Shown one piece after another: positions 1-11,009 of a stretch of 64,000 bases of DNA. Positions within the stretch are counted from its first letter, which is position 1; each line of letters opens with the position of its first letter. The position numbers and the translations under genes are program-made. Location of the stretch: positions 310,001-374,000 of the forward strand of contig MU867091.1 of the NCBI GenBank assembly GCA_033725935.1. Direction: 5' to 3'. The notes below the pieces were generated by a model that saw only the letters and a program-made list of their open reading frames with translations, had not been told where the DNA came from and did not search any database. The DNA is from Cladorrhinum sp. PSN259. Its lineage: Eukaryota > Ascomycota > Sordariomycetes > Sordariales > Podosporaceae.

Positions 1-117
1 GGCGGGGGAGGGGAGATGATGCGGGGGAGTGGACAGCCAACCCAGCGATTGCGGGGGTCGCAAAGCAAAGAAAAAGAAGGGGACTTACCCGGTGACGAGG
101 ACGGTTCCCAAGGCCAT
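1..117 (-). CDS. Probable UDP-glucose 4-epimerase, first exon only (runs off left edge)
   Basis: Only the 5' end is present. On the minus strand an ATG at 117-115 opens 29 nt of coding sequence reading MALGTVLVTG, followed at 88 by a canonical donor GTAAGT in phase 2; the intron continues past base 1, since no acceptor AG occurs in it. The string VLVTGG is the start of a Rossmann dinucleotide-binding fold. The start MALGTVLVTGG closely resembles the N-terminus of fungal UDP-glucose 4-epimerases (galactose/Leloir pathway, cytosolic, NAD-dependent). Another extended short-chain dehydrogenase/epimerase could begin the same way, so the family is fairly safe and the exact enzyme is an inference. 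Its promoter lies in the spacer shared with the divergent SUN-domain gene. Confidence 0.5.
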
Positions 118-2142
118 GGTTAGGAGACGGTCGTGATGGAGATGGAGGCTTGAATTATGTGCAGGAGAGGAGAGAATTCCACCGAGCGAACGTCGCGACA
201 GAGGAGCAGCCAGCTGCAGTTATAAACGAGAGGTCTCTCTGTTGTGATTGTGGTCAGCACAAAGTCGCAAATCGAATCTCGCTAGCCCGCACTTTTCCGT
301 GGGGCAACCATGCCGCCATCCCCCGGCTGGAGTGTCATCCAGAAACTCTAACAGGGGGCCCCACCCTGGGCCTTTGATCCATGGGCACGGTACCACGCCT
401 TGTGGCATGCTTTGCAAAATGCAATTTCCAATTTGGATCTACAATTGCTTCCTTCTTTACCGTTTCAGATCGTCAACTGAGAGCTAGGATTCCACAAGTG
501 GAAGCTCAGTAAATGTGGTAGATTCTCGGCATGTGATTGATAATTCTTCTACCAACCACCTGCCCAGGAATCCATTCAATGTCAAAGAAAACCATCGATA
601 CTGGCATGATAAGAAACTCAAGTTGACAAACCCCGCAGGCGTGTAGATAACTCGGGAGGATTCCCGGAACCTGAAAATCCCTTTTGAGGGAGGCGGTGGT
701 GGAGAACTGGAACGCGTTTACGAAACATATCTGTCCCAACAAACCAGAGATACGAGGCGTGATGACATCCGTATCCGACGGCAAGGGTGTGACTGTGATT
801 GTGACTGTGACTGATGTTGGTGACAGATGATGCTGCTGCTGCTGAAAACATCAAGATAAAATAAGCTTTGTTTCAGCAGTTTGAAGCTGTAGTGTAACCT
901 TTTACTTGTAAACAGGTTCCACAGACAGAAACTCCATTTTTCAAAAGAGGCGATGCGTGCAGGATTTTATCCGGAGCATCCACCACCTATCCTGATGAGT
1001 CAGCATGTTTTTTTCGTGGTCAATTCTTGGCTCGGCCACGGGGCCACGCGCGACCAGAGCCAGGCTGGAACGTCACCGTGTGCCTGGGGCTGCAGGGATT
1101 GTTGGCATTGTGTCCGCCTTGTTGGAGTTCTTTGATGGCACTGGATGGATGGGAAAAACGAAACGCGACGATCTACCCTAAAGTCGTGACGAGGCCGCGC
1201 CAACAGCGAGTCGACGACAACGACAACCGCGACGGCAGCACGGCGACAGTACAACCCAAGACTCGGTGGAGAGCGACTTTTTGTACGGCGCATGCCAATG
1301 CGTTGGATGCATTTGCGGTGCTGGTTCCAAATTCCTCCGAATTCAATTGACGGACAAAGCATGCGCGGCTCCGCGGCCTCATGAAAGAGTACCGCTGCAC
1401 GAGGCCACAAAGAACGCGGCCGTTTTCATCTTCAGAACCCACCGACCTGGAAAAGACAAAAGCTTTATTTCCGCTTGCGATGCATCTGTTGTTTTTTTAG
1501 TTGCTTGGAGCCCCGGGAATCTTCAACCAGCTTTCCCCCTGGACATGAATTTGAAGCTTGTCGTCGTCTCCTGTCTAAATTAGCGTGTCTTTCATTTCTC
1601 ACCATCGTCGCCGTCGCCGTCGCCTTCACCACCAACCATTTTGTAGGGCAATTGTCTCTGATTCGCCGCCCCTATTCCATCACATTGTCGCCCGGCCACG
1701 CTGTCAATTGATCAACCAAGGTATGTGCAACCTTCATTGGGCATTGTCTCTATGCATGTGCATTTTCTGCCTACCCCCACGTGGTGTTGGATTTCACTTG
1801 TGCAAAGTCCCTAACAAATCCCTAACAAACCGTCACGAGTGATATCCAACACCACTTGGTACCCAACCAGAGATGAATAGCTATTGTGTCAGCCAACAAT
1901 ATCAGCCTCTGCCCCTCCTCAATAGCCGCATGGTCTTTTTCTCTGACTCAATGCCATCTTTTCACTCTTGTTGTTTCTGTTTCTCTTGACATCGCTCATC
2001 AGCCACCAAACAAAATAATCATCATCGCAGCCGTCTCTCTTTTTATTTTTTCCTTCTTCATTTGTCGACAGCTTCAATCCTTTGTCCATCACAAGTTCTC
2101 TGACAACCCGTTCATTTTATTTCTCTCAATTATTTACAACTC
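118..2142. other. Divergent intergenic region between epimerase and SUN-domain gene
   Basis: Two kilobases without a supportable gene; open frames here are short and unrelated to anything I recognise. The 3' part is strongly pyrimidine-rich on the plus strand, typical of fungal promoters and leaders. A possible leader intron of the SUN gene runs from a donor AAG|GTATGT at 1721 to an acceptor CGACAG ending at 2071. TGAGTCA (996-1002) and TGACTCA (1944-1950) match the binding site of Gcn4/CPC1-type bZIP regulators. The splice and binding sites are inferences from sequence match only. Confidence 0.4.
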
Positions 2143-5100
2143 ATGACAAAAAAGACAATGGCTCACAATCTCCCCAGTCCATCAACAAGCCAGAGCTGGC
2201 AGAATTCCACACCGCAACAATCCGCCGACATGTCTTCCCGACGGACAAGAATCAGGGAGGGCACTCCCACAGGATCGGCGTTTGGATCCATCAGCGGCTT
2301 CAGCGATTCAGCAGCCAGCGTCAGAGGTCCAATTCCGCATATGTACAGCACCTCTTATGGCTCCCCCTTAGCTCAGCTTCCCGATCGCAATCCTCATCGC
2401 GGTGGAGGAGACTTCAAAAAGGTTGCCGCTGAGATGTTCAGCACCATTGTACGGGATGACGGAGAAGCGCAATTTCGCCGACAGAGCAATTCCAGGAGAG
2501 GCGCTGGCAACGCCTCCCAGAACCAAGCGGCTGATCCAGCAGCCCCCTTTCCGCCTGCCCCAGCTCCCCGACCCGTTGCGGGAAGGGGAAGGGGGGCCCC
2601 GACAGAACCAGAGGCTTTGAACGCCCGTTTTCCACCTGCTTCCCCAACGAAGTCGAGGCCAACCTCGGGCGCAAGCAAAGATGCTCCAAGGGCTTCGCCT
2701 TCTGCTTCTCAGAGAGCACCATCCAAGAGGACTGTGTCGCCTGTTACATCGTCACAGCCCACCAGAGTCACAAGATCGAAGAGGCAGGCGGTAAGAAAGT
2801 CTTCTTCAGAGGACTCGGACGTCCTAGAATCTCTTGCACCAATTACTACAGCGTCGCAGCCGGCTAAGACACAGTCTTCACAACCACCTCACCGTAAAAA
2901 TTACCAGTCTTCCTCAGACTCCTCACAGCACTCAGAGCTCTCGGACACTCCAGAAACTTCTTCGGGAGAATCTCCACCGACGTCTCCAAGTTCGAAGACC
3001 ACTTCACAGCAAGCTGCAAGAGCATCCGGGACTTCATCAAAGGCCGCTGCCACAGCTATTGCCAGTTCCCAATTGTTATCCAGGGAAATACAACATGATG
3101 ACCAATTTAGGGACGTTGATGTCGGCCGGACGGAGGATGATTTGGGAAGGCGGCTAGACACGGGCAAAGAGTCGGATGACGAGGAGCTTCTTGATTACGA
3201 GGAGCCATCGGAATATGAGCAACGCGAAGGAAGTGTAGAAGTGGAATATGATGATGATGAGGAGATGGGTGAGGGAGAGGAGGAGGAGGAGGACGAGGAC
3301 GAGGAACTACAAGATGTAGAAGAACAGGATGAGGAGGAGCGGGAACTGCTGGCGAAGGAACTGAAAGATGACCTGCTGTTGCATCACGGCTTGGGACAGC
3401 CGAAAGATGTCTTGCATCAGAAGTTTCAACAGCCAAGAGATGTCGCCGAAAAGGATGTCCTATCAGTCTTACCGCGAAGCACGACTAATGACAAACTCCA
3501 AGGCCAGCTTCAAGAGACTTACTTCAAACAACCACAGCGCGACCTCATTGTGGCTGCCGGTCGCGCGGAAGGACAAACTCTCGGAATGCAAAGACCTGCG
3601 GATAGAGCCCCTAGCACGCGCTCGACAGATTTAGAGGCAGGGCGCCAAGAAGCTGCAGATCGTGCAGCAGCAGACGCAACAGCAGCACAGCCCGCAGCAA
3701 ATGAGCGGGCAGCAAGAGAAGCAGCCGCAGAGCGCGCGGGAAATCAGCATGCGAAAGATCAGTCTCTAATTCAACAGGCCATGAACATGGATGATTCTGC
3801 TGCTCCCTCACCAAATCGGCGAAGGAGAAGAGCCATGAGCAATCCGAATGACGAGCAAGCCCAGCGCCGACGAGATAAGGACGTAAATGCACGACAAGCA
3901 GCAAATGCCGAGGTCGCCAGAAAGAATCTCGCCCGCCAGAACAATAACGTCGATCAACCACCTTCTCCTGCTCGCAGCTTTGTCGAAGAGAATGGAATTT
4001 ACGCCGCATCGGATGTGGGGGCTGCTCCGACCGTGATAGTCGCTCAGGGACAACCTCGGGTAGCTCCCATCATCGACGTCAATACTGCTCGCCACCAAAG
4101 GGCTATTAACGAGCGGGCGGAGCAGTTGAACAGATTCGAAGATAATACTTCGTTTTCCGGGCAGCTACGTAGCCGAGCGGCGCAACCAGGAGGTAGCGAC
4201 CCAAGTGATAGTTCCAGCTCAGATCCAGGTGACCGCCATCCCGCAAACAACCCGCCTCGGAAACACCTACCAAAGAATCCTACGAAAGGATCTCAGAATG
4301 GCGCCCCCAAACAACAACCCAACGCTACTAAGCAGTCATCCGGCTTCTTTGGTGGCTCGAAGGGCGTTGTCTCCCACTTTCTCGGAAGCAATGGCAACCA
4401 GAAAACGAATACCGCACCTACTGGTTTTCCCCAACCTCGTGCAGCTGTTCCAGGAAAGGGAAGCTTCTCCTGTTGGCGGTTTCTTTTTTACTTTATTGCG
4501 GCATTCGTCGCTTTCAACCTCTTATTTTTCGTAGCGGACCAGCTTCCCGGGGGATCTGAACTAAGCGATGGCACTTCAGGCTCACTGTGGTCGCGTTTGC
4601 CCAACATCTGGCCGAACAATGACGGCTGGACATCTCCCGCAGGCAGTGGGCTCTCGGATAACCAGTTTTTGGATCTCAGGAATTATCTGGATACGAAACT
4701 GAAGAAAACCGACGAAACCATCAAAAGACTGAACGATATTCTTCCAGGTGCTATCTTCGCGCGCAAAGATAAATCGGGCAAAGTTATCATCGACAACGAC
4801 TTTTGGGACGCCCTAAGGACCCTTATCCGGAAGGATGGATCCATTTTTGCTCTTGATGACAAGTCTCGCCTCACCGATAAACATTGGAGGGCCATCCAGG
4901 ATCGACTGGGCTCAGATAGGACCATCTCAAAGCAGTGGAGCAATTGGCTGAAGAAGAACGAGGGAAAAGTCAAGGAGATTGTCGAGCATCCAGAGAAGGC
5001 GGAACCAGGCGATACCGTTATCTCCCGAACAGAGGTCCGGGGCATTGTGCAGAAGGCGCTAGAAAAGAGCAAACAAGAAATCGACAAGGAGATGGATGCG

Positions 5101-5970
5101 CTTCGAAAAGAAGTCCACGGACTCATTCGAGGCATCCAGGTTGAGTCTGGCACTGGCACCGGCTCCCCACGTTCTGGCCTCTCCAGAGAGGAAATCACGT
5201 CCCTTGTGAAAAAGGCTGTTACCCAAGAAGTCAGCGACCGTCAACTGGCCCTCGCTGCAAAGACGGGCAAAATTTCGACCCTTGACGCCCAGCTCCGCCT
5301 GCACCAGACCAATCAATTTGCTATTGGCAACGGTGCATTTATCGACGCCACGCTCACGTCCCCCACCTGGGTACTCCGAAGATATCCAGACGGCAGCAAA
5401 ATGTGGGCCAAAATCCGGCATCCACAGTACCAAATCCAGGCCATTCACTCACTTTCCGAGTGGACTGAACCTGGCCACTGCTGGTGTGCGGCAGTGCAAA
5501 CCACGAACGGTAAATTTCTCCCCGCCGATCTTGGTGTTCGGCTTCAGAACTTCGTCATCCCTCGTCACCTTGTTGTCGAACATATCAACCCGGCCCTGTC
5601 CATTGATTCCAAATCCATGCCAAAGGAAATGGAGATCTGGGGTGTGTACGATATTCCTGATCGCAGAGCAAGGATCAAGAAGCATTCACTCAAGGCCTAT
5701 CCTAATCAGGATAAGAGACTGGTTAGACAAGGGTTGTTCCAACTGGGCCACTTTGAGTACAAGTATAATCCCAAGGATGAAGGTGTCTTTATTTACGAGT
5801 TGGAAAAGACGTTGCAGGATATTGATGCCGCGACGGATGAAATCATCGTGAGGGCTGTTTCCAATGTTGGCAAGGTTGATCATACCTGCTTCTATAGGGT
5901 CAGGCTTTATGGGCATGAAAGGGAGGGATTGGAGAGGACAGGAAGAAAGGATTGGGCTGAAGATGAGTGA
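2143..5970 (+). CDS. SUN-domain inner nuclear membrane protein (Sad1/UNC-84 type)
   Basis: A single exon encodes 1275 aa. Residues 1-770 are low complexity: Ser/Pro-rich, then an acidic block (about 345-420) and an Ala/Gln/Arg-rich stretch. One hydrophobic helix (about 776-797, WRFLFYFIAAFVAFNLLFFV) is the probable inner-nuclear-membrane anchor. A charged, partly coiled-coil region follows, then a C-terminal SUN domain (about 1055-1265) with the recognisable segments TLTSPTW, EPGHCW, LGVRLQNFVIPRHLVVEHI and FYRVRLYGHE. By family knowledge, SUN proteins bind KASH partners in the perinuclear space and link the nuclear envelope to the cytoskeleton or spindle pole body. The first ATG is at 2143; others in frame at 2158 and 2230 are alternatives. 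The very long N-terminal nucleoplasmic region is longer than in yeast Sad1. Confidence 0.9.
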   Translation: MTKKTMAHNLPSPSTSQSWQNSTPQQSADMSSRRTRIREGTPTGSAFGSISGFSDSAASVRGPIPHMYSTSYGSPLAQLPDRNPHRGGGDFKKVAAEMFSTIVRDDGEAQFRRQSNSRRGAGNASQNQAADPAAPFPPAPAPRPVAGRGRGAPTEPEALNARFPPASPTKSRPTSGASKDAPRASPSASQRAPSKRTVSPVTSSQPTRVTRSKRQAVRKSSSEDSDVLESLAPITTASQPAKTQSSQPPHRKNYQSSSDSSQHSELSDTPETSSGESPPTSPSSKTTSQQAARASGTSSKAAATAIASSQLLSREIQHDDQFRDVDVGRTEDDLGRRLDTGKESDDEELLDYEEPSEYEQREGSVEVEYDDDEEMGEGEEEEEDEDEELQDVEEQDEEERELLAKELKDDLLLHHGLGQPKDVLHQKFQQPRDVAEKDVLSVLPRSTTNDKLQGQLQETYFKQPQRDLIVAAGRAEGQTLGMQRPADRAPSTRSTDLEAGRQEAADRAAADATAAQPAANERAAREAAAERAGNQHAKDQSLIQQAMNMDDSAAPSPNRRRRRAMSNPNDEQAQRRRDKDVNARQAANAEVARKNLARQNNNVDQPPSPARSFVEENGIYAASDVGAAPTVIVAQGQPRVAPIIDVNTARHQRAINERAEQLNRFEDNTSFSGQLRSRAAQPGGSDPSDSSSSDPGDRHPANNPPRKHLPKNPTKGSQNGAPKQQPNATKQSSGFFGGSKGVVSHFLGSNGNQKTNTAPTGFPQPRAAVPGKGSFSCWRFLFYFIAAFVAFNLLFFVADQLPGGSELSDGTSGSLWSRLPNIWPNNDGWTSPAGSGLSDNQFLDLRNYLDTKLKKTDETIKRLNDILPGAIFARKDKSGKVIIDNDFWDALRTLIRKDGSIFALDDKSRLTDKHWRAIQDRLGSDRTISKQWSNWLKKNEGKVKEIVEHPEKAEPGDTVISRTEVRGIVQKALEKSKQEIDKEMDALRKEVHGLIRGIQVESGTGTGSPRSGLSREEITSLVKKAVTQEVSDRQLALAAKTGKISTLDAQLRLHQTNQFAIGNGAFIDATLTSPTWVLRRYPDGSKMWAKIRHPQYQIQAIHSLSEWTEPGHCWCAAVQTTNGKFLPADLGVRLQNFVIPRHLVVEHINPALSIDSKSMPKEMEIWGVYDIPDRRARIKKHSLKAYPNQDKRLVRQGLFQLGHFEYKYNPKDEGVFIYELEKTLQDIDAATDEIIVRAVSNVGKVDHTCFYRVRLYGHEREGLERTGRKDWAEDE

Positions 5971-6963
5971 AGGATTGATAAAAGTGGGGGACGTTCATAT
6001 CTGATGGGATACACTGAGAGGAGATGAAGGAAATGGTTTTTGGGTTGCGGGTTCGGCGTCTTTTTCTGTTTATGTTTTCTTTTTCCCGCTATTTGCCTTG
6101 CATGTTTTCTTTAATTATTTATTTGTTCTTTTATTTTCTCTTTTCTTCGATTACATCATCACAGGGAACTTGGTGTGGATTCGAGGTTGGCGTGCGGTGG
6201 GTTTTTGTTTTATACCCGTTCATTTGTTTCTCACAACGTTTTGAAGTCTGGAAAAAATGGAAAGAGAGCGCATCCTTTCTCCGTTTGTGCCTATAGAGAA
6301 CAGCCTTGGGATATGTATTCCTTAGAAGCGCAAGCTGTCGGATTATTTGTGTTATTATAAATTAAAATGTTTGCCTTTCTTCAAAAACCGTGCGCCCATT
6401 CGGGGTTGACAGGTTGTGTTCCATGTGAAAGGTGAACGATGGATGTCCTTGCCTGTGCTGATGTGGGGTAAAGATGGCCGCTCGACTTCCTCTCCGCCGC
6501 AAATCTTCCCAAGCATCCAAAGACCAAATCTTCCACGGACTATCATCCAGCAATCCTACACGAACACATTTCGTATTCCCATAATAGAAATTTGTGAAAA
6601 AAAGGTATTGAGATGAGTTGTGAACCGAATAATTTGTAAGATCTAGAGGCGATGGCTGTTGGATGGTTGGAGGATTGATGCAAATTAATTACCATCAGGC
6701 AGTCGCAGGTCTCTGGACCGCATCCTGGCGTATCTGTCAGATGTATTGTTTTTCTTCTGCGATGCCGTCAGTGTAATCCTGTAAGGAGATATGCAGAGAA
6801 GAAACGATAACCTCTTCATCCTGGTGGTATCCCTCCCTCGGGCTTGCCGTTTTCGAATCCGTGCCGTGCTTGGCCTTTGACTGTATAGTTAACTGCCTGC
6901 TGATCTTGCAGGTCAAAACCATCCTCACACAACCGCAATCCGAAAACCAAGTGGTCATGAACC
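5971..6963. other. 3' flank of SUN gene, no gene seen
   Basis: T-rich sequence directly after the SUN stop codon (6024-6180 is especially T-rich) is probably the 3' untranslated region. Open frames here are short, hydrophobic by composition and unrelated to known proteins. Confidence 0.5.
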
Positions 6964-7480
6964 ATGAGGCTTCTCGATGTAGAAACCTTCGAACTCGAGG
7001 ACTTTTATCGTCACCAATACCGAATACACCTCGTACAGCATTCTGTCTCACACTTGGGGCGAGCAGGAAGTCTCATTTCAACATCTCACGAGCAGTGATG
7101 GTCTTGGGAAGCAGCCGGCCGGCTACATCAAGATAGTTGAATGCTGCGCCAAACCATCATCCCACGATTTCAAGCACACATGGATCGATACGTGCTGCAT
7201 CGACAAGTCCAGCTCAGTGGAGCTTTGCGAAGCAATCAATTCCATGTTCAGATGGTACAGCAAAATGCAGGTCTGATAAGCGTACCTGAGCGACGTTAAC
7301 CGACTTAGGAAAGACAGCCCGGAGAAACCTTGGTCCTCTTTTAGGAAGAGCAGGTGGCTCAGGCGAGGTTGAACACTCCAGGAGCTCCTTGCTCCCATGC
7401 AGATCATCTTTCTCAACAAGGACTGGAAGGTTTTTGAGAGACTTCAGAAGCAAATCATGAAGCAATCAAGCGATAACTCC
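6964..7480 (+). pseudogene. Broken HET (heterokaryon incompatibility) domain
   Basis: The sequence opens with MRLLDVETFELEDF, a typical HET-protein start. After a one-base frameshift near 7008-7030 it continues as YSILSHTWGEQEVSFQ, then TWIDTCCIDKSSSVELCEAI and NSMFRWYSKM, the hallmark HET blocks. Two consecutive stops (TGA TAA at about 7275-7280) replace the Cys-Tyr expected before AYLSDVN. A further TGA near 7369 replaces the Trp of the RGWTLQELLAP block, of which TLQELLAP is intact. Similarity fades after about 7475. HET proteins trigger cell death after fusion of unlike hyphae; this copy cannot make a full domain. The stops arise from C-to-A style and G-to-A changes, so repeat-induced point mutation alone does not explain the decay. 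Confidence 0.8.
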
Positions 7481-9460
7481 CTTTGCAGTGCAATATGAAG
7501 ACTTTGTTGCTAGCGAATGGGCAGGTCCCGCCATTCTTCGTGGTTTTGAGTTCCAAGGCAATCAACTCAGTTATGCTGCACGTGTGGGCAAGATTCCAAC
7601 TTCGTGCAAAGAGACGAAGGACTTCTTCTGGCTGACGGCTCCAGTTTTGACCTCAGAACATCTGCATAGTATGTCTAGCAGGGATTTCTTGGCCATCCTC
7701 GACCCAATTTACATCGATCCGACTTCACAATTCGTTTCGTTTAGTCGTATCTCAACCGGTGATATTCTGAAGAACTCAGCGCCATTGCTCTTCTGACATG
7801 CGGCTCTCTATATGGTAATATCGGGTTCATTCTCAACACTCAAATCGACGGTACTTACAAAAAGTACATGCACACCAGCTCTGATATTCGATTTTCCGCA
7901 GTTTTTTGGCTTCGAGTTGGCGATTATTCGGAGCCCCAGCGAATCAGGATTCATCACAGGGGGGGGGGGGGGGGTGGAAGTGGCTTTGAATGAATCCTGC
8001 ATCAGAGGAAGCCCAAATTTACTCGGTGGAATTGAGTCCATCGATCCATCGGTGTGCTTCTGAAAGAAAGTGGGGGGTATCACTTTGAAAAACACGATCT
8101 TAATCCCCTTTGCGGCGCATTGTATCAGCAGAGTTTGAAAGAGACAACAAAACGGCTTAGAATTCTCTTTCGCCCAAAGAGATGCCATGGGCACGCTGCC
8201 GTACCTACTGGCCCTTAACATTGGGAGAAGACACGGACCCGGTTTCAGACCTATTCGTTGCTCTCCTCTTCTCGTGGGACAAAAAGCTACTAGCAGTTTT
8301 GATCTCAATTCAGCGCATTAATATCCCTGTTTTCGGGAAGATTCGAACCATTGGGTTACGGTCATATCATCTCCGTTGGGATCTGAATATGTTCCGCCAA
8401 GTAGGGATGAATCATAACGCAGGTCTCGTTAAACGAGAAGATATCTGTTGAGTTCAGGATGAGCAAAGGGCCTGGATCCATTGCCGGACCGGCACTACAT
8501 TGGTATTGTATGTGTCCTTCAAAGATGTTCAAGGGCAGCAACAATCTCAAGCTTAGAGCGGTTGCTGCGGACTGATAAACACACAACCTTCGAGGCAAAG
8601 GGATATATGCCAACTCAGGTGTGGTTATGGATGAATATGGTGGTTGTTGGTGGGAAAGATCCCCCCACAGAACAACCCACTGTACCTATATTCTGGCTGT
8701 CTGGGAGCATGGGCCACCACCTAGCCCTATTGGCAGGTGGGTCGCATTCCCACCGACAGAATAGCATTTGCTCACCGTTTTACAACTCGACGATGAGGTG
8801 TTTCTGTCGTGGGCCTTTAGAACTCCACATGTCAAAACTACCTACCTATCGGGGACACCTACGTTCTGTGGTAGAGATGCAAAAACAACCAGCACAGCCC
8901 CCATTAACCTCATCTAAAAAAAGATCCTACCATTCTCTTGGCGGTTAGTCCAAGCGTCTTAGATACAGATATCCACCAGCACTTGCAGATTTCCGTAGTA
9001 TTTTATGCCCCCTGCAAACTCGATGACGCACTTTGCCGCGGAACTAAACCTCATGTAAACAGGCAGCCCCATAACCACCACGTCACGCCACCACCGGCCT
9101 TCGCTAGGGCTGACCCAAGACTTACTCTATGCTGCGGCACGAAAATGATCTAGTCCGAGACAGACAGTTGCTGAGGAGAAGCAAGGTGGGGGCTATCTCC
9201 AACTACTGCTGAAATCCGGTTAGTGGCCTGAATAGCCTCACTCAGCAGTGTGCGGCGTAAGGTACCACGCTGCAGATTGTGGAGGTTGCATCGGACTTGG
9301 GGAGAATATTTTGTCTCTGTATGTATATCATCCAGAACCTTCCCATGCACCCAGAGCCATGGAAACCTCGTCATGATGCAGTTGGTCTGTTAGGGCCTTA
9401 CATCATCAACTCATTCTCCCACGACAACCACCCATCATATTCAAAAGAGAAAGCTTGAAG
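7481..9460. other. Unassigned decayed region downstream of the HET relic, plus promoter of 7TM gene
   Basis: Short interrupted frames in several phases (for example 7488-7796 and 8182-8451) look like eroded coding DNA, and some may be the C-terminal remainder of the HET relic. I cannot match any of them to a family. A run of 16 G (7959-7974) sits inside. The last few hundred bases before 9461 are probably the promoter of the rhodopsin-like gene. Confidence 0.35.
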
Positions 9461-10844
9461 ATGGCCGGCGAATTGAAAATCTCCGACGAAAACCGCGGCC
9501 CGGCCGTCATCGGGGTTGCGGCAGCAATGACAGCCATCGCGACGGTCGCTATCGTCCTCCGCACCTGGAGCCGTTTTCAGCGCAATGTCAAGTTTGGCGC
9601 CGATGACGCCTTGTTGATCGGTTCATTCGTAAGTGCCTTTCACATTATACCACAAAACAAAATTGCAACCTTCCGACAGTCTCTCTAACACCCTCCACAA
9701 AACAGGTATTCCTAGTCTCCCACTTTGCGGTAATCACAATAGCAGTAACCCACGGCGGCCTCGGCAAACCCTTGCTCGTCGTCTACCTCTCCGACCCAAA
9801 CATTCTCTTCCGTTACCTCAAAATCATCTTCTCCATCCAGCTGCTCACGCCCTGGGCGTTGACGTCGATCAAAGTCTCGGTACTCGCAATGTACTGGCGC
9901 CTCTTCCCCACGAAATTCATCCGGCGCTCCTGCATCATCATGGGCGTGTTCTCCATCCTGTGGTGCCTATCTGCTTTTTTGCCGGCCGTGTTCCGGTGTT
10001 ATCCCATCAAGAAGTTCTGGGACCCCTTCATGGAGGAAGGAAGCTGCAATGCCGAGATCGGATTGTGGGTCAGCTGGCAGGACGGGATTCCCGAGGTCAT
10101 CACCAATTTCTTCATCTGGCTGCTGCCCATCTACGAGATTTGGAGGTTATCCACGACGAGGAGGACAAAGGTCGCCATCAGCACCGTTTTCCTGTTGGCC
10201 AGCTTGAGCGTCATCAGCAGTATTGTGCGGTTGGTGCTGTGCCACAGGGTTCATGTCGAGATGTCGGGGGATGGGACTACTGTGGGCGTGGGGGATGTTA
10301 CTCGTAAGTAATATTTTCCTTCATTTATTACGTGATTCTCGAGTGTTTAAGAAGAAGAAGAAAAACTGACCGAATGCGCTTAAAAGTGGTAATGACTGGA
10401 GCACTTACCTGGGCCCATATCGAAGTAAGCACCGGTTTTATAGCTGCCTGCCTGCCTGCCCTTCGGCCCGTTGGCGTCAAGATCCTGGAGAAGCTTGGAT
10501 TAAAGTCGAAATCCCAGGGATCATCTGAAAAACTTGATCCCCCATCTGACGTGGTTACCATTGGCCGAGCACCCGGCAACGGCGGTTTTATTGGAGCGTT
10601 TAGATCCAAGAAGAGTCTAATAAGTGATGACTCGTTGTTGGAAAACACTGTGGTGGATCCTTCTGAGGCACTGGGGGACCAGCAACGACAACACGAGCAG
10701 CAAATATTTCATCCAAGGGGGTACGGGGTAGAAAGAAATTACGCAGTGCAGGGAGACTCCTATGGGGGATATGAGGGTGTAGACCAGTCCATAACAATAA
10801 GAACCGAGATGGTATGGAGTGAGGATCACAGAAGACAAAGATAA
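9461..10844 (+). CDS. Fungal rhodopsin-like seven-transmembrane protein (PF20684-type, Pth11-related)
   Basis: Exons 9461-9628, 9706-10303 and 10387-10844 give 407 aa; introns have GTAAGT donors, CTAAC/CTGAC branch sites and CAG/AAG acceptors. Seven hydrophobic segments follow in order: residues about 15-35, 48-72, 90-118, 126-150, 175-195, 205-230 and 258-285. Conserved features include the N-terminal RTWSRF after helix 1, GADDALL, and the seventh-helix block WAHIEVSTGFIAACLPALRPV, close to the family pattern of W-x-x-x-E and a C-x-P-x-L-R-P ending. No CFEM cysteine domain precedes the helices. The 120-residue C-terminal tail is Ser/Gln-rich and presumably cytoplasmic. The family contains surface-sensing Pth11-like receptors, but most members have no known ligand, so no specific role is claimed. 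The start is the first ATG. Confidence 0.85.
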
Positions 10845-11009
10845 GATGATATTGCCCGCGATAAAAAATAGAGCCTTGCGGTTTGCAGCTGAGCTTCTAC
10901 CTCTCTTTAAAAATAATAATACTCGCTACTAATGATCAACACAATATTCCCCCTTTATCGCTGAACTGGCCTGTGGCGGCCGTGTGTTTTTCCGAATACC
11001 AAAATCGTA

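Noticed and set aside
8336..8352. tRNA-like T-loop sequence GGTTCGAATC on the minus strand
   Set aside because: No matching acceptor, D or anticodon stems could be folded around it.
9633..10307. Long alternate frame over the rhodopsin-like gene
   Set aside because: His/Arg/Pro-rich shadow of the exon-2 reading frame; only the other frame gives seven membrane helices and joins at splice sites.
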